From contig NZ_CP135971.1 of the NCBI RefSeq assembly GCF_032463525.1, positions 3,844,001 to 3,908,000 of the forward strand: a stretch of DNA of 64,000 bases, given 5' to 3'. A program made the translations under genes and the position numbers. Shown piece after piece: positions 18,650 through 29,228 of the stretch (the stretch's first letter is position 1; every line of letters begins with the position of its first letter). Below the pieces are notes generated by a model. The model saw only the letters and a program-made list of their open reading frames with translations. It did not search any database and was not told the DNA's origin. The stretch is from Pseudomonas sp. DTU_2021_1001937_2_SI_NGA_ILE_001 (GTDB lineage Bacteria; Pseudomonadota; Gammaproteobacteria; Pseudomonadales; Pseudomonadaceae).

Positions 18650-19513
18650 TTACTCAATGTTCTGCACTTGTTCGCGCATTTGTTCGATCAGCACCTTGAG
18701 GTTGACCGCCGCCTGCGTACTGCGCGGGTCGAAAGCCTTGGAGCCGAGCGTATTGGCCTCGCGGTTGAGTTCCTGCATCAGGAAGTCCAGGCGTCGCCCG
18801 GCCTGGCCGCCAGCCTTGAGCACGCGGCGCACCTCGGTGACGTGGGTGGTCAGGCGGTCGAGTTCCTCGGCGACGTCGCTCTTCTGCGCCAGCAGGACCA
18901 TTTCCTGTTCCAGGCGCTGCGGGTCCAGCTCGGTCTTCATGTCGGCGAAGCGGTCGAGGATCTTCTGGCGTTGCGTGGCCAGCATCTGAGGCACCAGGGC
19001 ACGCAACGTGTTCACTTCCTGGGTGATGGATTCCAGACGCTCTTCGAGCAGGGCGACCAGGCCGGCACCTTCTCGGGCGCGGCCTTTCTTCAGTTCCCCC
19101 AAGGCCTGGTTGAACAGGGCCAGAGCGGCGCTGTTCAGGGCCTGCGGGTCGGCGGCATCGGCCACCAGCACGCCCGGCCAGGCGAGGACTTCCAGCGGGT
19201 TCAAGGGGGCTGGCTGCTGGATCAGCGCCGCGACCTGCTCGGCGGCGGCCACCAGCTGTGCGGCGCGCTCGCGGTCGACCTGCAAGGGCTTGCCGGCATT
19301 CTCCTCGATGAAGCGCAGGGTGCACTCCACCTTGCCGCGCGACAGCCCCTGGCGCAGGGCTTCGCGCACGGCGCCTTCGAGATCGCGGAAGGCCTCGGGC
19401 AGGCGCAGGTGCGGTTCGAGGTAGCGATGGTTGACCGAGCGCAGTTCCCAGCTCAGGGTGCCCTGGGCGTCGGCCCGTTCGGTCCGGGCGAAGGCTGTCA
19501 TGCTGTGCACCAT
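18650..19513 (-). CDS. yicC: YicC/YloC family endoribonuclease
   Basis: A 287-residue YicC protein. The start MVHSMTAFARTE and the C-terminal DUF1732 segment (GRRLDFLMQELNREANTLGS) are the family signatures. YicC homologues have been linked to RNA decay, including RNase activity and small-RNA turnover. The start has AGAGG eight bases upstream. It is 12 bases upstream of gmk on the same strand and divergent from rph, the usual arrangement. Confidence 0.93.
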   Translation of the reverse strand: MVHSMTAFARTERADAQGTLSWELRSVNHRYLEPHLRLPEAFRDLEGAVREALRQGLSRGKVECTLRFIEENAGKPLQVDRERAAQLVAAAEQVAALIQQPAPLNPLEVLAWPGVLVADAADPQALNSAALALFNQALGELKKGRAREGAGLVALLEERLESITQEVNTLRALVPQMLATQRQKILDRFADMKTELDPQRLEQEMVLLAQKSDVAEELDRLTTHVTEVRRVLKAGGQAGRRLDFLMQELNREANTLGSKAFDPRSTQAAVNLKVLIEQMREQVQNIE

Positions 19514-19719
19514 GGGGTGTACCTCTTGAGTCGTGCCGGGCGCGGGGCAGGCCAGGCGCGCGGCGATCGTGGAAGCCGACAGGCTGCAAAGGCGCAGGAT
19601 TGTAACGCAGAGCGAGGCTGGCCCCAATCTGCCGACGCAGGCAAGTGATGTCCGGTTGCCAGAGGGCGGGCAATGCGCACCGCTTGGACTTTAGGTGTCC
19701 CGCAGGGCGATGCAGCCCG

Positions 19720-19725
19720 TATAAT
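19720..19725 (+). promoter_or_regulatory. -10 element before rph
   Basis: A perfect TATAAT lies 37 bases before the rph ATG. I could not find a good -35 box at 16-18 bases, so the promoter assignment rests on the -10 alone. Confidence 0.4.
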
Positions 19726-19762
19726 GGCCGGCAGTTTTCCGTCCCTGTACAGGTATTGCCAG

Positions 19763-20485
19763 ATGAAACGTCCAAGTGGCCGCGCTGCCGACCAGCTGCG
19801 CCCGATCCGTATCACCCGCAACTACACCAAACACGCCGAGGGCTCCGTGCTGGTCGAGTTCGGTGACACCAAGGTCATCTGCACCGTCAGCGTCGAGAAC
19901 GGCGTGCCGCGCTTCCTCAAGGGGCAGGGGCAGGGCTGGCTGACCGCCGAGTACGGCATGCTGCCGCGTTCCACCGGCGAGCGTAACCAGCGTGAGGCCA
20001 GCCGCGGCAAGCAGGGTGGCCGCACCCTGGAAATCCAGCGCCTGATCGGCCGTTCGCTGCGCGCCGCGCTGGACATGACCAAGCTGGGCGACATCACCCT
20101 GTACGTCGACTGCGACGTGATTCAGGCCGACGGCGGCACCCGTACCGCGTCCATCACCGGTTCCATGGTCGCGCTGATCGACGCCCTGAAACTGATCAAG
20201 AAGCGTGGCGGCCTGAAGGCGGGCGATCCGCTCAAGCAGATGATCGGTGCCGTCTCCGTGGGCATCTACCAGGGCGAGCCGGTCCTGGACCTGGATTATC
20301 TGGAAGATTCCGCTGCCGAGACCGACCTGAACGTGGTCATGACCAGCGCGGGTGGCTTCATCGAAGTGCAGGGCACTGCCGAGGGGGCGCCGTTCCAGCC
20401 TGAAGAGCTCAATGCGATGCTCGAGCTGGCGCGCAAGGGCATGGCGGAAATCTTCGAACTGCAGCGCGCTGCGCTGGCCGACTGA
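19763..20485 (+). CDS. rph: Ribonuclease PH
   Basis: The 240-residue phosphorolytic 3'-5' exoribonuclease trims tRNA 3' ends. It starts [20 protein letters not shown]. The phosphate-binding and active-site stretch [20 protein letters not shown] and [17 protein letters not shown] are both complete. The ATG at 19763 gives the family length. Divergent from yicC and followed 17 bases later by a DUF4870 gene. Confidence 0.97.
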   Translation: MKRPSGRAADQLRPIRITRNYTKHAEGSVLVEFGDTKVICTVSVENGVPRFLKGQGQGWLTAEYGMLPRSTGERNQREASRGKQGGRTLEIQRLIGRSLRAALDMTKLGDITLYVDCDVIQADGGTRTASITGSMVALIDALKLIKKRGGLKAGDPLKQMIGAVSVGIYQGEPVLDLDYLEDSAAETDLNVVMTSAGGFIEVQGTAEGAPFQPEELNAMLELARKGMAEIFELQRAALAD

Positions 20486-20502
20486 CCGACAGGAGTCGCC
20501 CG

Positions 20503-20871
20503 ATGACCGATTTTTCGACCTCGTTGAACAAGCCCGACCCGCAGTCGCGCCAGTGGGCCATGTTCTGTCATCTGGCGGCGTTCGCCGGGCTGTTCGTCCC
20601 GTTCGGCAACTTGATCGGGCCGCTGATTCTCTGGCAGTTGAAGAAGGAGTCCGACCCCTTCGTGGACGCTCAGGGCAAGGAGGCGCTGAACTTCCAGATC
20701 ACCGTCAGCATCGCGGCGGTCATCTGCTTCATGCTGGTGTTCGTCGTCATCGGCATCCCGCTGCTGATGCTGATCGGCATTGGCGCGCTGGTGCTGATCA
20801 TCATCGCGGCGGTCAAGGCCAGCGACGGTCTGGATTATCGCTATCCGTTCACCTGGAGGCCGCTGAAGTAG
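20503..20871 (+). CDS. DUF4870 small membrane protein
   Basis: A 122-residue inner-membrane protein with about three hydrophobic segments (FCHLAAFAGLFVPFGNLIGP; VSIAAVICFMLVFVVIGIPL; MLIGIGALVLIIIAAVKA). The segment LKKESDPFVDAQGKEALNFQ between them is the DUF4870 hallmark. Function unknown. It is transcribed with rph and followed by a strong terminator. Confidence 0.85.
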   Translation: MTDFSTSLNKPDPQSRQWAMFCHLAAFAGLFVPFGNLIGPLILWQLKKESDPFVDAQGKEALNFQITVSIAAVICFMLVFVVIGIPLLMLIGIGALVLIIIAAVKASDGLDYRYPFTWRPLK

Positions 20872-20888
20872 GGCGCCGGGCGGGCAGT

Positions 20889-20914
20889 AAAAAGCCGACG
20901 CAAGTCGGCTTTTT
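20889..20914 (+). terminator. Rho-independent terminator after rph-DUF4870
   Basis: AAGCCGAC-GCAA-GTCGGCTT stem flanked by A and T tracts; it can serve both the rightward operon and the leftward crc gene. Confidence 0.9.
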
Positions 20915-20935
20915 CGCGTCTGGAGGGCTGCCCGA

Positions 20936-21715
20936 TCAGATGGTCAGGGTCCAGTCGTAGTCCACCAGCAGTGGCGCATGTTGGGAGAAGCGCGGCTGGC
21001 GCGGCAGGCGCGCGCTACGCACGAAGCGACGCAGGCCTGGGGTGAGGATCTGGTAGTCGAAGCGCCAGCCCAGGTTGAGCATCTCGGCCTGTTCGCTGTC
21101 TGGCCACCAGCTGTACTGGTCGCCTTCGCGGTTCACTTCACGCAGGGCATCCACATAACCCATGTTGCCGATGATCTCGTCCATCCAGGCGCGCTCCGGC
21201 GCCAGGAAGCCAGGCGACTGCTGGCTGTCGCGCCAGTTCTTGATGTCGAGCTTCTGCTGTGCCACGTACAGCGAACCGCAGTAGATGTACTCGCGGCGCT
21301 TGCGGCGCTGCTTGTCCAGGTAGCGGGCGAAGTCGTCCATGAGCTTGAACTTCTGGTTCAGGTCCTCGTCGCCGTTCATGCCCGAAGGCAGCAGCAGGGT
21401 GGCAATACTGACTTTGTCGAAGTCTGCCTGCAGGTAACGCCCGTAGCGGTCGACCGTCTCGAAACCGAGACCGCTGATGACCGCCTTTGGCTGCAACCGC
21501 GAGTAAAGCGCCACGCCGCCCTGGGCTGGCACTTCGGCTTCGCACGCATACAGGAAGTAACCATCCAGCTGGTAGGCTGGATCATCCAGTTCGAAGGCGG
21601 AGGCGCGGGTGTCCTGAAGGCAGATGACGTCGGCATTCTGGGCTTGCAGCCAGCTGAGCAAACCACGCTCGACCGCAGCCTGAATGCCATTTACGTTCAC
21701 ACTGATGATCCGCAT
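20936..21715 (-). CDS. crc: Catabolite repression control protein Crc
   Basis: A 259-residue protein with the exonuclease III/endonuclease-phosphatase fold. Position beside pyrE and the start MRIISVNVNGIQAAVERGLL identify it as Crc. In pseudomonads Crc acts with Hfq at A-rich catabolite-activity motifs of mRNAs to repress secondary carbon pathways, and has no demonstrated nuclease activity. The ATG at 21715 is chosen over one four codons earlier. Divergent from pyrE. Crc control would be expected for the ferulate genes at the left end (inference). Confidence 0.95.
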   Translation of the reverse strand: MRIISVNVNGIQAAVERGLLSWLQAQNADVICLQDTRASAFELDDPAYQLDGYFLYACEAEVPAQGGVALYSRLQPKAVISGLGFETVDRYGRYLQADFDKVSIATLLLPSGMNGDEDLNQKFKLMDDFARYLDKQRRKRREYIYCGSLYVAQQKLDIKNWRDSQQSPGFLAPERAWMDEIIGNMGYVDALREVNREGDQYSWWPDSEQAEMLNLGWRFDYQILTPGLRRFVRSARLPRQPRFSQHAPLLVDYDWTLTI

Positions 21716-21796
21716 AAATGGCCCCAAAAATCACGTGCGTGTATGATACCCGAGGTCTAATCAATTAGCTAAATCCGTGCTTTCAGGGCTTTTTTC

Positions 21797-22438
21797 ATGC
21801 AAGCGTACCAACGCGATTTCATTCGTTTTGCCATCGATCGCGGCGTGCTGCGCTTCGGTGAGTTCACTCTCAAGTCCGGACGTACCAGTCCCTACTTCTT
21901 CAATGCCGGCCTGTTCAACAGCGGTGCGGCACTCGCCCAGCTGGGTCGCTTCTACGCGTCGGCCATCGTCGACAGCGGCATTTCCTTCGACGTGCTGTTC
22001 GGTCCCGCCTACAAAGGCATTCCCCTGGCGGCGGCCACCGCCGTCTCGCTGGCCGAGCATCACGGCCTCGACCTGCCCTGGTGCTTCAACCGCAAGGAAG
22101 CCAAGGATCACGGCGAGGGCGGCAGCCTGGTCGGCGCCCCGCTGACCGGCAACGTGCTGATCATCGACGACGTGATCACCGCCGGCACGGCCATTCGTGA
22201 AGTCATGCAGATCATCCAGGCCCAGAGCGCCAAGGCCGCCGGCGTGCTGATCGCCATGAACCGCCAGGAGCGTGGCAATGGCGAGCTGTCGGCGATCCAG
22301 GAAGTCGAACGCGACTTCGGTATCCCGGTGGTGAGCATCGTTTCGCTGAACCAGGTGCTGGAATACCTGGCCGACGACGCGCAGCTCAAGCAGCACCTGC
22401 CAGCGGTGGAAGCCTACCGGGCGCAGTACGGAGTCTGA
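21797..22438 (+). CDS. pyrE: Orotate phosphoribosyltransferase
   Basis: The 213-residue pyrimidine-pathway enzyme converts orotate plus PRPP to OMP. The PRPP-binding loop is [31 protein letters not shown] and [13 protein letters not shown] are the other signature stretches. A short 81-base region with divergent crc contains both promoters. Followed 8 bases later by a DUF4124 gene. Confidence 0.97.
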   Translation: MQAYQRDFIRFAIDRGVLRFGEFTLKSGRTSPYFFNAGLFNSGAALAQLGRFYASAIVDSGISFDVLFGPAYKGIPLAAATAVSLAEHHGLDLPWCFNRKEAKDHGEGGSLVGAPLTGNVLIIDDVITAGTAIREVMQIIQAQSAKAAGVLIAMNRQERGNGELSAIQEVERDFGIPVVSIVSLNQVLEYLADDAQLKQHLPAVEAYRAQYGV

Positions 22439-22446
22439 CCGTACCC

Positions 22447-23055
22447 ATGGCCGATCTGACCCCGCTTGGCCGCTGGCTGGCCCTGGGCCTTTGCCTGATC
22501 CTGGCGCCGCTGCCGGCCTGGGCCGAAGAGCAGCCCGAGGGTCTGCTGTATCGCTATGTCGACAGCCGTGGGGTGACGGTGATGGACCGCCAGGGCGTGC
22601 CGCCTGAATACGTTGGCCAGGGCTACCAGGTGCTCAACGCCCAGGGGCGCGTGGTCAAGGTGGTGCCGCCGGCGCCGACCGCCGAAGAGATCCGCGAGGC
22701 TCAGCAGGCCGAGGCGCAGGCCAACGCCGATGCGCAGTTTCTGCAGCAGTATCGCAGCGTGGCGGACGTGGATCGTGCTCGAACCCGTCGCCTGGCCGAG
22801 CTGGATGCCCTGATCGGCGTGGCCCAGGGCAATCTCCAGGGGCTGTCGGCACAGCAGGTCAGCCTGCAGGGGCAGGCGGCCGATCAGGAACGCGCCGGTC
22901 GGCCCGTGCCGCAATCGCTCATCGACCAGATGCACGATCTGCGTGAGCAGCAGCAGGCGCTGAACGAACAGATCCAGCGCTACCAGGACGTGCGCCGGCA
23001 AACGGAGATCGAGTTTGCCGGCTATCGTGCGCGGGTGCAGCGGCTGGTCCCTTGA
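22447..23055 (+). CDS. Exported DUF4124 protein with coiled-coil C-terminus
   Basis: A 202-residue protein. It has a signal peptide (WLALGLCLILAPLPAWAEEQ), a DUF4124 domain (LLYRYVDSRGVTVMDRQGVP, about 30-75) and a Gln/Ala/Glu-rich helical C-terminal half likely to be coiled coil. It is the second gene after pyrE and ends before a strong terminator. Cellular role unknown; periplasmic by its signal. Confidence 0.82.
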   Translation: MADLTPLGRWLALGLCLILAPLPAWAEEQPEGLLYRYVDSRGVTVMDRQGVPPEYVGQGYQVLNAQGRVVKVVPPAPTAEEIREAQQAEAQANADAQFLQQYRSVADVDRARTRRLAELDALIGVAQGNLQGLSAQQVSLQGQAADQERAGRPVPQSLIDQMHDLREQQQALNEQIQRYQDVRRQTEIEFAGYRARVQRLVP

Positions 23056-23073
23056 GTCGAGCGCTGGAGGCAT

Positions 23074-23110
23074 GAAAAAGGCCCTGTCGGAAACCGGCAG
23101 GGCCTTTTTC
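23074..23110. terminator. Bidirectional terminator between DUF4124 gene and argB
   Basis: AAAAAGGCCCTGTCGG, AAA loop, then CCGGCAGGGCCTTTTT: a GC stem with A and T tracts on each side (one wobble pair). It separates two convergent genes. Confidence 0.92.
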
Positions 23111-23122
23111 ATTGCATTCGAA

Positions 23123-24028
<906 letters not shown>

Positions 24029-24056
24029 TCAGGGCTCCAGTCAAAGATCAAAACAA

Positions 24057-26645
24057 TCAGAACGGCAGTTCGAGGTCCGGCGCAACTTTCTTGAGCTCGG
24101 TGTGGAAAACGTTCTGGATGCGCTGCAGCTCAGCTTCGGTCTCGGCCTCGAAACGCAGGACCAGAACCGGCGTGGTGTTCGACGCACGGACCAGGCCCCA
24201 GCCTTTCGGGTAGTCGACACGTACGCCATCGATGCTGGTCAGCTTGGCGTCGCCCCACTGAGCGTCCTTCTCCAGAGCCTCAATGATGCTGAACTTGGTG
24301 ACATCGGTCACCTTAATATTGATCTCTGGCGTGGAAACGTCGTCCGGGAAGGCGGCGAACAGGTCTTCGGCGCTTTCCGAGCGCTGGCTGAGGATTTCCA
24401 GCAGGCGCGCGGCGCTGTAGATACCGTCGTCGAAGCCGAACCAGCGCTCCTTGAAGAAGATATGGCCACTCATCTCGCCGGCCAGCAGGGCGCCGCTTTT
24501 CTTCATTTGCTTCTTGATCAGCGAGTGGCCGGTCTTCCACATCACCGGACGACCGCCGTGTTCGCTGATCAGCGGGGTCAGGCGGCGGGTGCACTTGACG
24601 TCGAAGATGATGTCCGCGCCCGGGTTGCGCTCCAGCACGTCGAGGGCGAAGAGCATCAGCAGGCGGTCGGGGTAGACCACGTTGCCCTGGTTGGTCACCA
24701 CGCCCACGCGGTCGCCGTCACCGTCGAAGGCCAGGCCCAGGTCGGCGCCGGTTTCCTTGACCTTGGCGATCAGGTCCTGAAGGTTTTCCAGTTTGCCCGG
24801 ATCCGGGTGGTGGTTAGGGAAGTTGCCGTCGACTTCGGCGTACAGGGAGATCACTTCGCAGCCCAGGGCTTCGATCAGCTGCGGGGCGATCACGCCGGCC
24901 GCGCCGTTGCCGCAGTCCACCACCACCTTGAGCTTGCGCGCCAGGGCGATGTCGTTCTTGATCTGCTCGAAGTAGCGGTCGAGGATGTCGACCTTGGTGA
25001 TGCTGCCTTTCTGCGAGGTCAGGTCGTTGGTGCGGATGCGCTCGTGCAGGGCCTGGATCTGCTCATTGGCCAGGGTGTCGCCGGCGATGATGATCTTGAA
25101 ACCGTTGTAGTCCTTGGGGTTGTGGCTGCCGGTGAGCATCACACCGGTCTTGCCGGCCAGGACGTTGGCCGCGTAATAAAGCGCCGGGGTGGGCACCAGG
25201 CCGACGTCGCTGACGTGGCAGCCGGCATCGTGCAGGCCCTGGATCAGCTGCTGGGAAAGCTCGGGACCAGACAGGCGACCGTCGCGTCCGACGCTGACAT
25301 TGGGCTCGTTCAGGGCCAGGCTCTGGGCGCCGATGGCCCGGCCGATCCAGTAGGCGGTCTCGGCATTGAGGGTATCGCCGACCACGCCACGGATGTCATA
25401 GGCGCGGAAGATGGACTCGGGAAGCTGGGGTGCCACGGATGCTGGACTGCTCATAAATGGGGTGTGCTCCGATCTCAGGAGATCCTGGTTGTCGTCGAGA
25501 ATGTCGATATCGAGGATATCGGTGTTCTGGAACAGCGGATCGGTCCAATTGCCGTCGAATGAGGCCAGAGGAGGCGATACTGCAACGCTGCCTTCAGAGG
25601 TATCGGGTGTTGCGCCGGTTGTATCGTCGGGCGCCGCAACGGCCCTTGCCTGCGGCGCCTGAAGCGAAAAACGGGCCATGGCCCGGCCCAGGCCCTGGAG
25701 GGCTGGCAGGCTCAAACCGAAGGCTTTGACGGCTTTTCCGCTCGAGAGTTCTTGCAGCAGCTGATCCAGTTGCCGGGCGTCGTCGCCGATCTGCTGTTGC
25801 AGGCGGCGCTCATTGAGCCAAAGACCCAGCACGCCGCCGCCCAGCGCGACCAGCAACGCCAGGCCGAGCAGCAGCCAGGGCGGTGAGTCATGCGTGGCCG
25901 CTCCGGGGGTGAAGGTCAGCTGCCAGCCGCTCTGCCCGGTATCGAACGCCTGGGCCCTGGCGTCGCCGGACTGACCGCGCTGCAGGAAGACCTGCGCGGG
26001 ACCATTGCCGAACTGCTGGCTCAGCACCACGCGCCCGGCGTCTTCTGGAAGCACGGGCATGGCGTTGAGCAGGCGCTGGATGTCGAAGGCCAGCAGCAGG
26101 GTGCCGACGGCAGGCTGTTGCGGCCCGGCGCGCAAGGCGGCGGCACTGTAGATGACCCAACGCTCGCCGACTCGGCGTGCCTCCGGTGTCGGGTTCTGGC
26201 CCTGGATCGCCTTGTTGAGCATGTCCAGGGTGGAATAGCTGATCGGCAGGCTGCCCTGGCTGTCGACGTCGGCCAGGCCCTTGGGGTCGATTCGAGCGCC
26301 GACCAGACCGTCCCAGTAGCGCAGCCGCTCCTGGGCCGCCCGTAGCGCCTGTGGGTCGTTACCTTGCAGGGCCTGGAGCAGGCTCGGGTCGCTGGCGGCG
26401 GCCTGGGTATCGGCGGCGATCTGGCGCAGCGCCAGATTCACCGCCATGGCCTGGCCGCTGCCCCAGGCCTGTACCTGCAGGTCCTGCTGTTGCGGCGTGG
26501 CAAGCATGCCGATGGCCACCAGCACCACGCCGGCGCATAAGCCCGCAGCGGTCGGTATCAAGCCGGGCAGCAAGGCCCGCAGGCCGGTCGCGGCGCTCGG
26601 CTGGTCGTTTGCCGCCAACCCGTTGGTGTGCTCAATTCCTTTCAC
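24057..26645 (-). CDS. algC: Phosphomannomutase/phosphoglucomutase AlgC with long membrane N-terminus
   Basis: An 862-residue open frame. Residues 398-862 are the classical AlgC enzyme (start MSSPASVAPQLPES at 25454), interconverting mannose- or glucose-1- and 6-phosphates for alginate, LPS and exopolysaccharide. The catalytic serine is in MLTGSHNPKDYNG (S507; about 110 in the short form). Residues 1-397 are different: helix 32-49, a periplasmic part of about 200 residues, helix 256-277, a coiled coil and a low-complexity acidic linker. Pseudomonas algC was first annotated from the internal ATG. Both products may exist. The gene lies between dut and argB. Confidence 0.93.
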   Translation of the reverse strand: MKGIEHTNGLAANDQPSAATGLRALLPGLIPTAAGLCAGVVLVAIGMLATPQQQDLQVQAWGSGQAMAVNLALRQIAADTQAAASDPSLLQALQGNDPQALRAAQERLRYWDGLVGARIDPKGLADVDSQGSLPISYSTLDMLNKAIQGQNPTPEARRVGERWVIYSAAALRAGPQQPAVGTLLLAFDIQRLLNAMPVLPEDAGRVVLSQQFGNGPAQVFLQRGQSGDARAQAFDTGQSGWQLTFTPGAATHDSPPWLLLGLALLVALGGGVLGLWLNERRLQQQIGDDARQLDQLLQELSSGKAVKAFGLSLPALQGLGRAMARFSLQAPQARAVAAPDDTTGATPDTSEGSVAVSPPLASFDGNWTDPLFQNTDILDIDILDDNQDLLRSEHTPFMSSPASVAPQLPESIFRAYDIRGVVGDTLNAETAYWIGRAIGAQSLALNEPNVSVGRDGRLSGPELSQQLIQGLHDAGCHVSDVGLVPTPALYYAANVLAGKTGVMLTGSHNPKDYNGFKIIIAGDTLANEQIQALHERIRTNDLTSQKGSITKVDILDRYFEQIKNDIALARKLKVVVDCGNGAAGVIAPQLIEALGCEVISLYAEVDGNFPNHHPDPGKLENLQDLIAKVKETGADLGLAFDGDGDRVGVVTNQGNVVYPDRLLMLFALDVLERNPGADIIFDVKCTRRLTPLISEHGGRPVMWKTGHSLIKKQMKKSGALLAGEMSGHIFFKERWFGFDDGIYSAARLLEILSQRSESAEDLFAAFPDDVSTPEINIKVTDVTKFSIIEALEKDAQWGDAKLTSIDGVRVDYPKGWGLVRASNTTPVLVLRFEAETEAELQRIQNVFHTELKKVAPDLELPF

Positions 26646-26700
26646 CCGATTGCTCTCCGACTATTCGTCCTGAATCCGGGTTGGCCGGCCTGATTGGCTG

Positions 26701-27156
26701 TCAGTGACTGCCCGAGTGACCGAAGCCGCCTGCGCCACGCTGGGTCTGCTGGAACTCGTCGACCAGTTCGAAACGCGCCTGTACCACGGGCACCAGCACC
26801 AGCTGGGCGATGCGTTCACCCACGGCGATGGTGAACGGCGTCTGGCCGCGGTTCCAGCACGAAACCATCAGTTCGCCCTGGTAGTCGGAGTCGATCAGGC
26901 CGACCAGGTTGCCCAGCACGATGCCGTGCTTGTGGCCCAGGCCCGAGCGCGGCAGGATCAGCGCGGCCAGGCCGGGGTCTTCGACGTAGATCGACAGACC
27001 TGTGGGAATCAGCAGGGTCTGGCCGGGTTCCAGCACGGTGTCCTGCTGCAGCATGGCGCGCAGGTCGAGGCCGGCCGAGCCGCTGGTGGCATAGGCCGGC
27101 AGCGGGAATTCGTTGCCAATGCGAGGGTCGAGGATCTTGGCTTGTAGAGCGTGCAT
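26701..27156 (-). CDS. dut: dUTP diphosphatase
   Basis: The 151-residue trimeric dUTPase makes dUMP and keeps uracil out of DNA. Motifs in order: [10 protein letters not shown] (I), [10 protein letters not shown] (II), [11 protein letters not shown] (III), [10 protein letters not shown] (IV) and GAGGFGHSG (V). It lies 6 bases after the coaBC stop on the same strand. Confidence 0.98.
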   Translation of the reverse strand: MHALQAKILDPRIGNEFPLPAYATSGSAGLDLRAMLQQDTVLEPGQTLLIPTGLSIYVEDPGLAALILPRSGLGHKHGIVLGNLVGLIDSDYQGELMVSCWNRGQTPFTIAVGERIAQLVLVPVVQARFELVDEFQQTQRGAGGFGHSGSH

Positions 27157-27162
27157 TCGTAG

Positions 27163-28371
27163 TTAAACCTGATTCATGCGTTCGGCGATAAAGGCGATCA
27201 GCTGGCGGGCGATCTTGCCCTTGCTGGTCTGGGCGAAGAGCGTTGCATGCAACGCCCGGTCGATCACGCTGCAGGCGTTCTCTTCACTGTTGAAGCCGAT
27301 GCTGGGGTTAGCCACATCGTTGGCGACGATCAGGTCGAGGTTCTTGTCCTTGAGCTTGCGTGCAGCATAGTCGAGCAGGTGCTCGGTCTCGGCGGCGAAA
27401 CCGACGCTGAACGGACGGTCCGGGCGGGTCGCGATGGTCGCCAGGATGTCCGGGTTGCGGACCATCTGCAGCAACAGGCCATCGCCGGTGCTGGGGTCCT
27501 TCTTGAGCTTGTGCGCGGCGACCACCTCGGGGCGGTAGTCGGCCACGGCCGCCGAAGCGATGAACAGGTCGCAGGGAATCGCCGCCTCGCAGGCCGCGAG
27601 CATGTCGCGGGCGCTGACCACGTCGATGCGTGTGACGCGGTCCGGGGTCGGCAGGCTTACCGGGCCGGTGATCAGCGTCACCCGTGCGCCCGCTTCCACG
27701 GCTGCCTCGGCCAGGGCGAAGCCCATCTTGCCGGAGCTGTGGTTGGTGATGTAGCGCACCGGGTCGATGTTTTCCTGGGTGGGGCCGGCGGTGATCAGCA
27801 CGTGCTTGCCGGTCAGGGTCAGGCGCTGGAAGCATTCGGCGGCGCACAGCGCCAGCTCGCCGGGTTCCAGCATGCGCCCGTAGCCCACGTCGCCGCAGGC
27901 CTGGCTGCCCGAGGCCGGGCCGAACACCCGCCAGCCGCGCTCTTCGAGCTGGCGGGTATTGTGCTGCACCGAGGCGTCGCGCCACATGGCCTGGTTCATC
28001 GCCGGCGCAATGGCCACGGTGGCGTCGGTGGCCAGCACGATGGTGGTCAGCAGGTCGTTGGCGATGCCCTGGGCGAGGCGCGCGATGAGGTCGGCGGTGG
28101 CCGGGGCGATGAGAATCAGGTCTGCCCACTTGGCCAGCTCGATATGCCCCATGGCCGCTTCGGCCGCCGGGTCGAGCAGTTCCAGGTGCACCGGGTTGCC
28201 CGACAGGGCCTGCATGGTCAGAGGGGTGATGAATTCCGCACCGCCACGGGTCATCACGACCCGCACCTCGGCGCCCTGGTCACGCAGCCGGCGAACCAGC
28301 TCCGCGCTCTTGTAGGCCGCGATGCCGCCGCCGACGCCCAGAACGATGCGTTTTCGATACAGCCGCTGCAT
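27163..28371 (-). CDS. coaBC: Bifunctional phosphopantothenoylcysteine decarboxylase/synthase (Dfp)
   Basis: The 402-residue coenzyme A enzyme. The N-terminal flavoprotein CoaC domain has GVGGGIAAYKSAELV and APAMNQAMW (about residues 120-128). The C-terminal CoaB ligase domain has ITAGPTQENIDPVRYITNHS. Followed immediately by dut, divergent from radC. Confidence 0.97.
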   Translation of the reverse strand: MQRLYRKRIVLGVGGGIAAYKSAELVRRLRDQGAEVRVVMTRGGAEFITPLTMQALSGNPVHLELLDPAAEAAMGHIELAKWADLILIAPATADLIARLAQGIANDLLTTIVLATDATVAIAPAMNQAMWRDASVQHNTRQLEERGWRVFGPASGSQACGDVGYGRMLEPGELALCAAECFQRLTLTGKHVLITAGPTQENIDPVRYITNHSSGKMGFALAEAAVEAGARVTLITGPVSLPTPDRVTRIDVVSARDMLAACEAAIPCDLFIASAAVADYRPEVVAAHKLKKDPSTGDGLLLQMVRNPDILATIATRPDRPFSVGFAAETEHLLDYAARKLKDKNLDLIVANDVANPSIGFNSEENACSVIDRALHATLFAQTSKGKIARQLIAFIAERMNQV

Positions 28372-28553
28372 AGGCCTGCCTTATCCTGGTCAATGTTGGC
28401 GCTGTGTCGACTGCAGCACAGGGGCTGTCGAAGTCTCCTACAAGACTTGATAGGTCCACAGCCTTCCCGGCAGGTCGCCGCGCAAAAAAGATTGGCTAAG
28501 ATAGCACAGCGTCCGTACTGGAGCAGCGATGAGCCTATGCACAGGGAGGTGTC

Positions 28554-29228
28554 ATGAGTATTCGCAACTGGCCTGCGCCGGAGCGCCCGCGTGAACGTCT
28601 GCTTAGCCTGGGAGCGGCGAGACTGTCCGACGCGGAGCTGCTGGCCATCTTCCTGCGTACCGGTGTGTCCGGGCGCAGCGCTGTAGACCTGGCGCGGCAC
28701 CTGCTGAGTGAGTTCGGTGGCCTGCGCGCACTGCTTGAGGCCGATCTTCCCGCGTTTTGCGCCCACCTGGGGCTGGGGCCGGCGAAGTTCGCGCAACTGC
28801 AGGCCGTGCTGGAGATGTCGCGTCGGCATCTGGCCGAGTCCCTGCGCCGCGACTCGGCGCTGGAAAACCCCCAGCAGGTGCGCCACTACCTCAAGTCGCT
28901 GCTGCGCCACGAGCCCCACGAAGTCTTCGGTTGCGTGTTTCTCGACAGCAAGCACCGCGTGCTGGCCTTCGAGGTCCTGTTCCAGGGCTCCATCAATACG
29001 GCCTATGTGCACCCGCGCCAGGTCGTGAAGCGTGCCCTGGCGCACAATGCCGCCAGCGTCATCCTGTGCCACAACCATCCTTCCGGTGTCAGCGAGCCCA
29101 GCCGTGCCGACATCGAGCTGACCAAGCGCCTCACCCAGGCGCTGGCGCTGGTCGATGTGGTGGTGCTGGACCACGTGATCGTCGGTGACGGTGATCCGCT
29201 GTCACTGGTCGAGCGTGGCCTGATGTAA
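28554..29228 (+). CDS. radC: RadC/JAB-domain protein
   Basis: A 224-residue RadC family protein. An N-terminal helix-hairpin-helix-like half precedes the MPN/JAMM domain. The metal ligands of a JAMM site are intact: H173 and H175 in CHNHPSG and D186 in SRAD. Despite its name the family is not a proven repair protein; its role is unclear. Divergent from coaBC. Its 3' end overlaps the tail of the histidine kinase gene by 27 bases. Confidence 0.93.
   Translation: MSIRNWPAPERPRERLLSLGAARLSDAELLAIFLRTGVSGRSAVDLARHLLSEFGGLRALLEADLPAFCAHLGLGPAKFAQLQAVLEMSRRHLAESLRRDSALENPQQVRHYLKSLLRHEPHEVFGCVFLDSKHRVLAFEVLFQGSINTAYVHPRQVVKRALAHNAASVILCHNHPSGVSEPSRADIELTKRLTQALALVDVVVLDHVIVGDGDPLSLVERGLM

Noticed and set aside
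20936..21715. Exonuclease III instead of Crc
   Set aside because: The fold is the same, but the position beside pyrE and the N-terminal sequence are those of Crc in pseudomonads.
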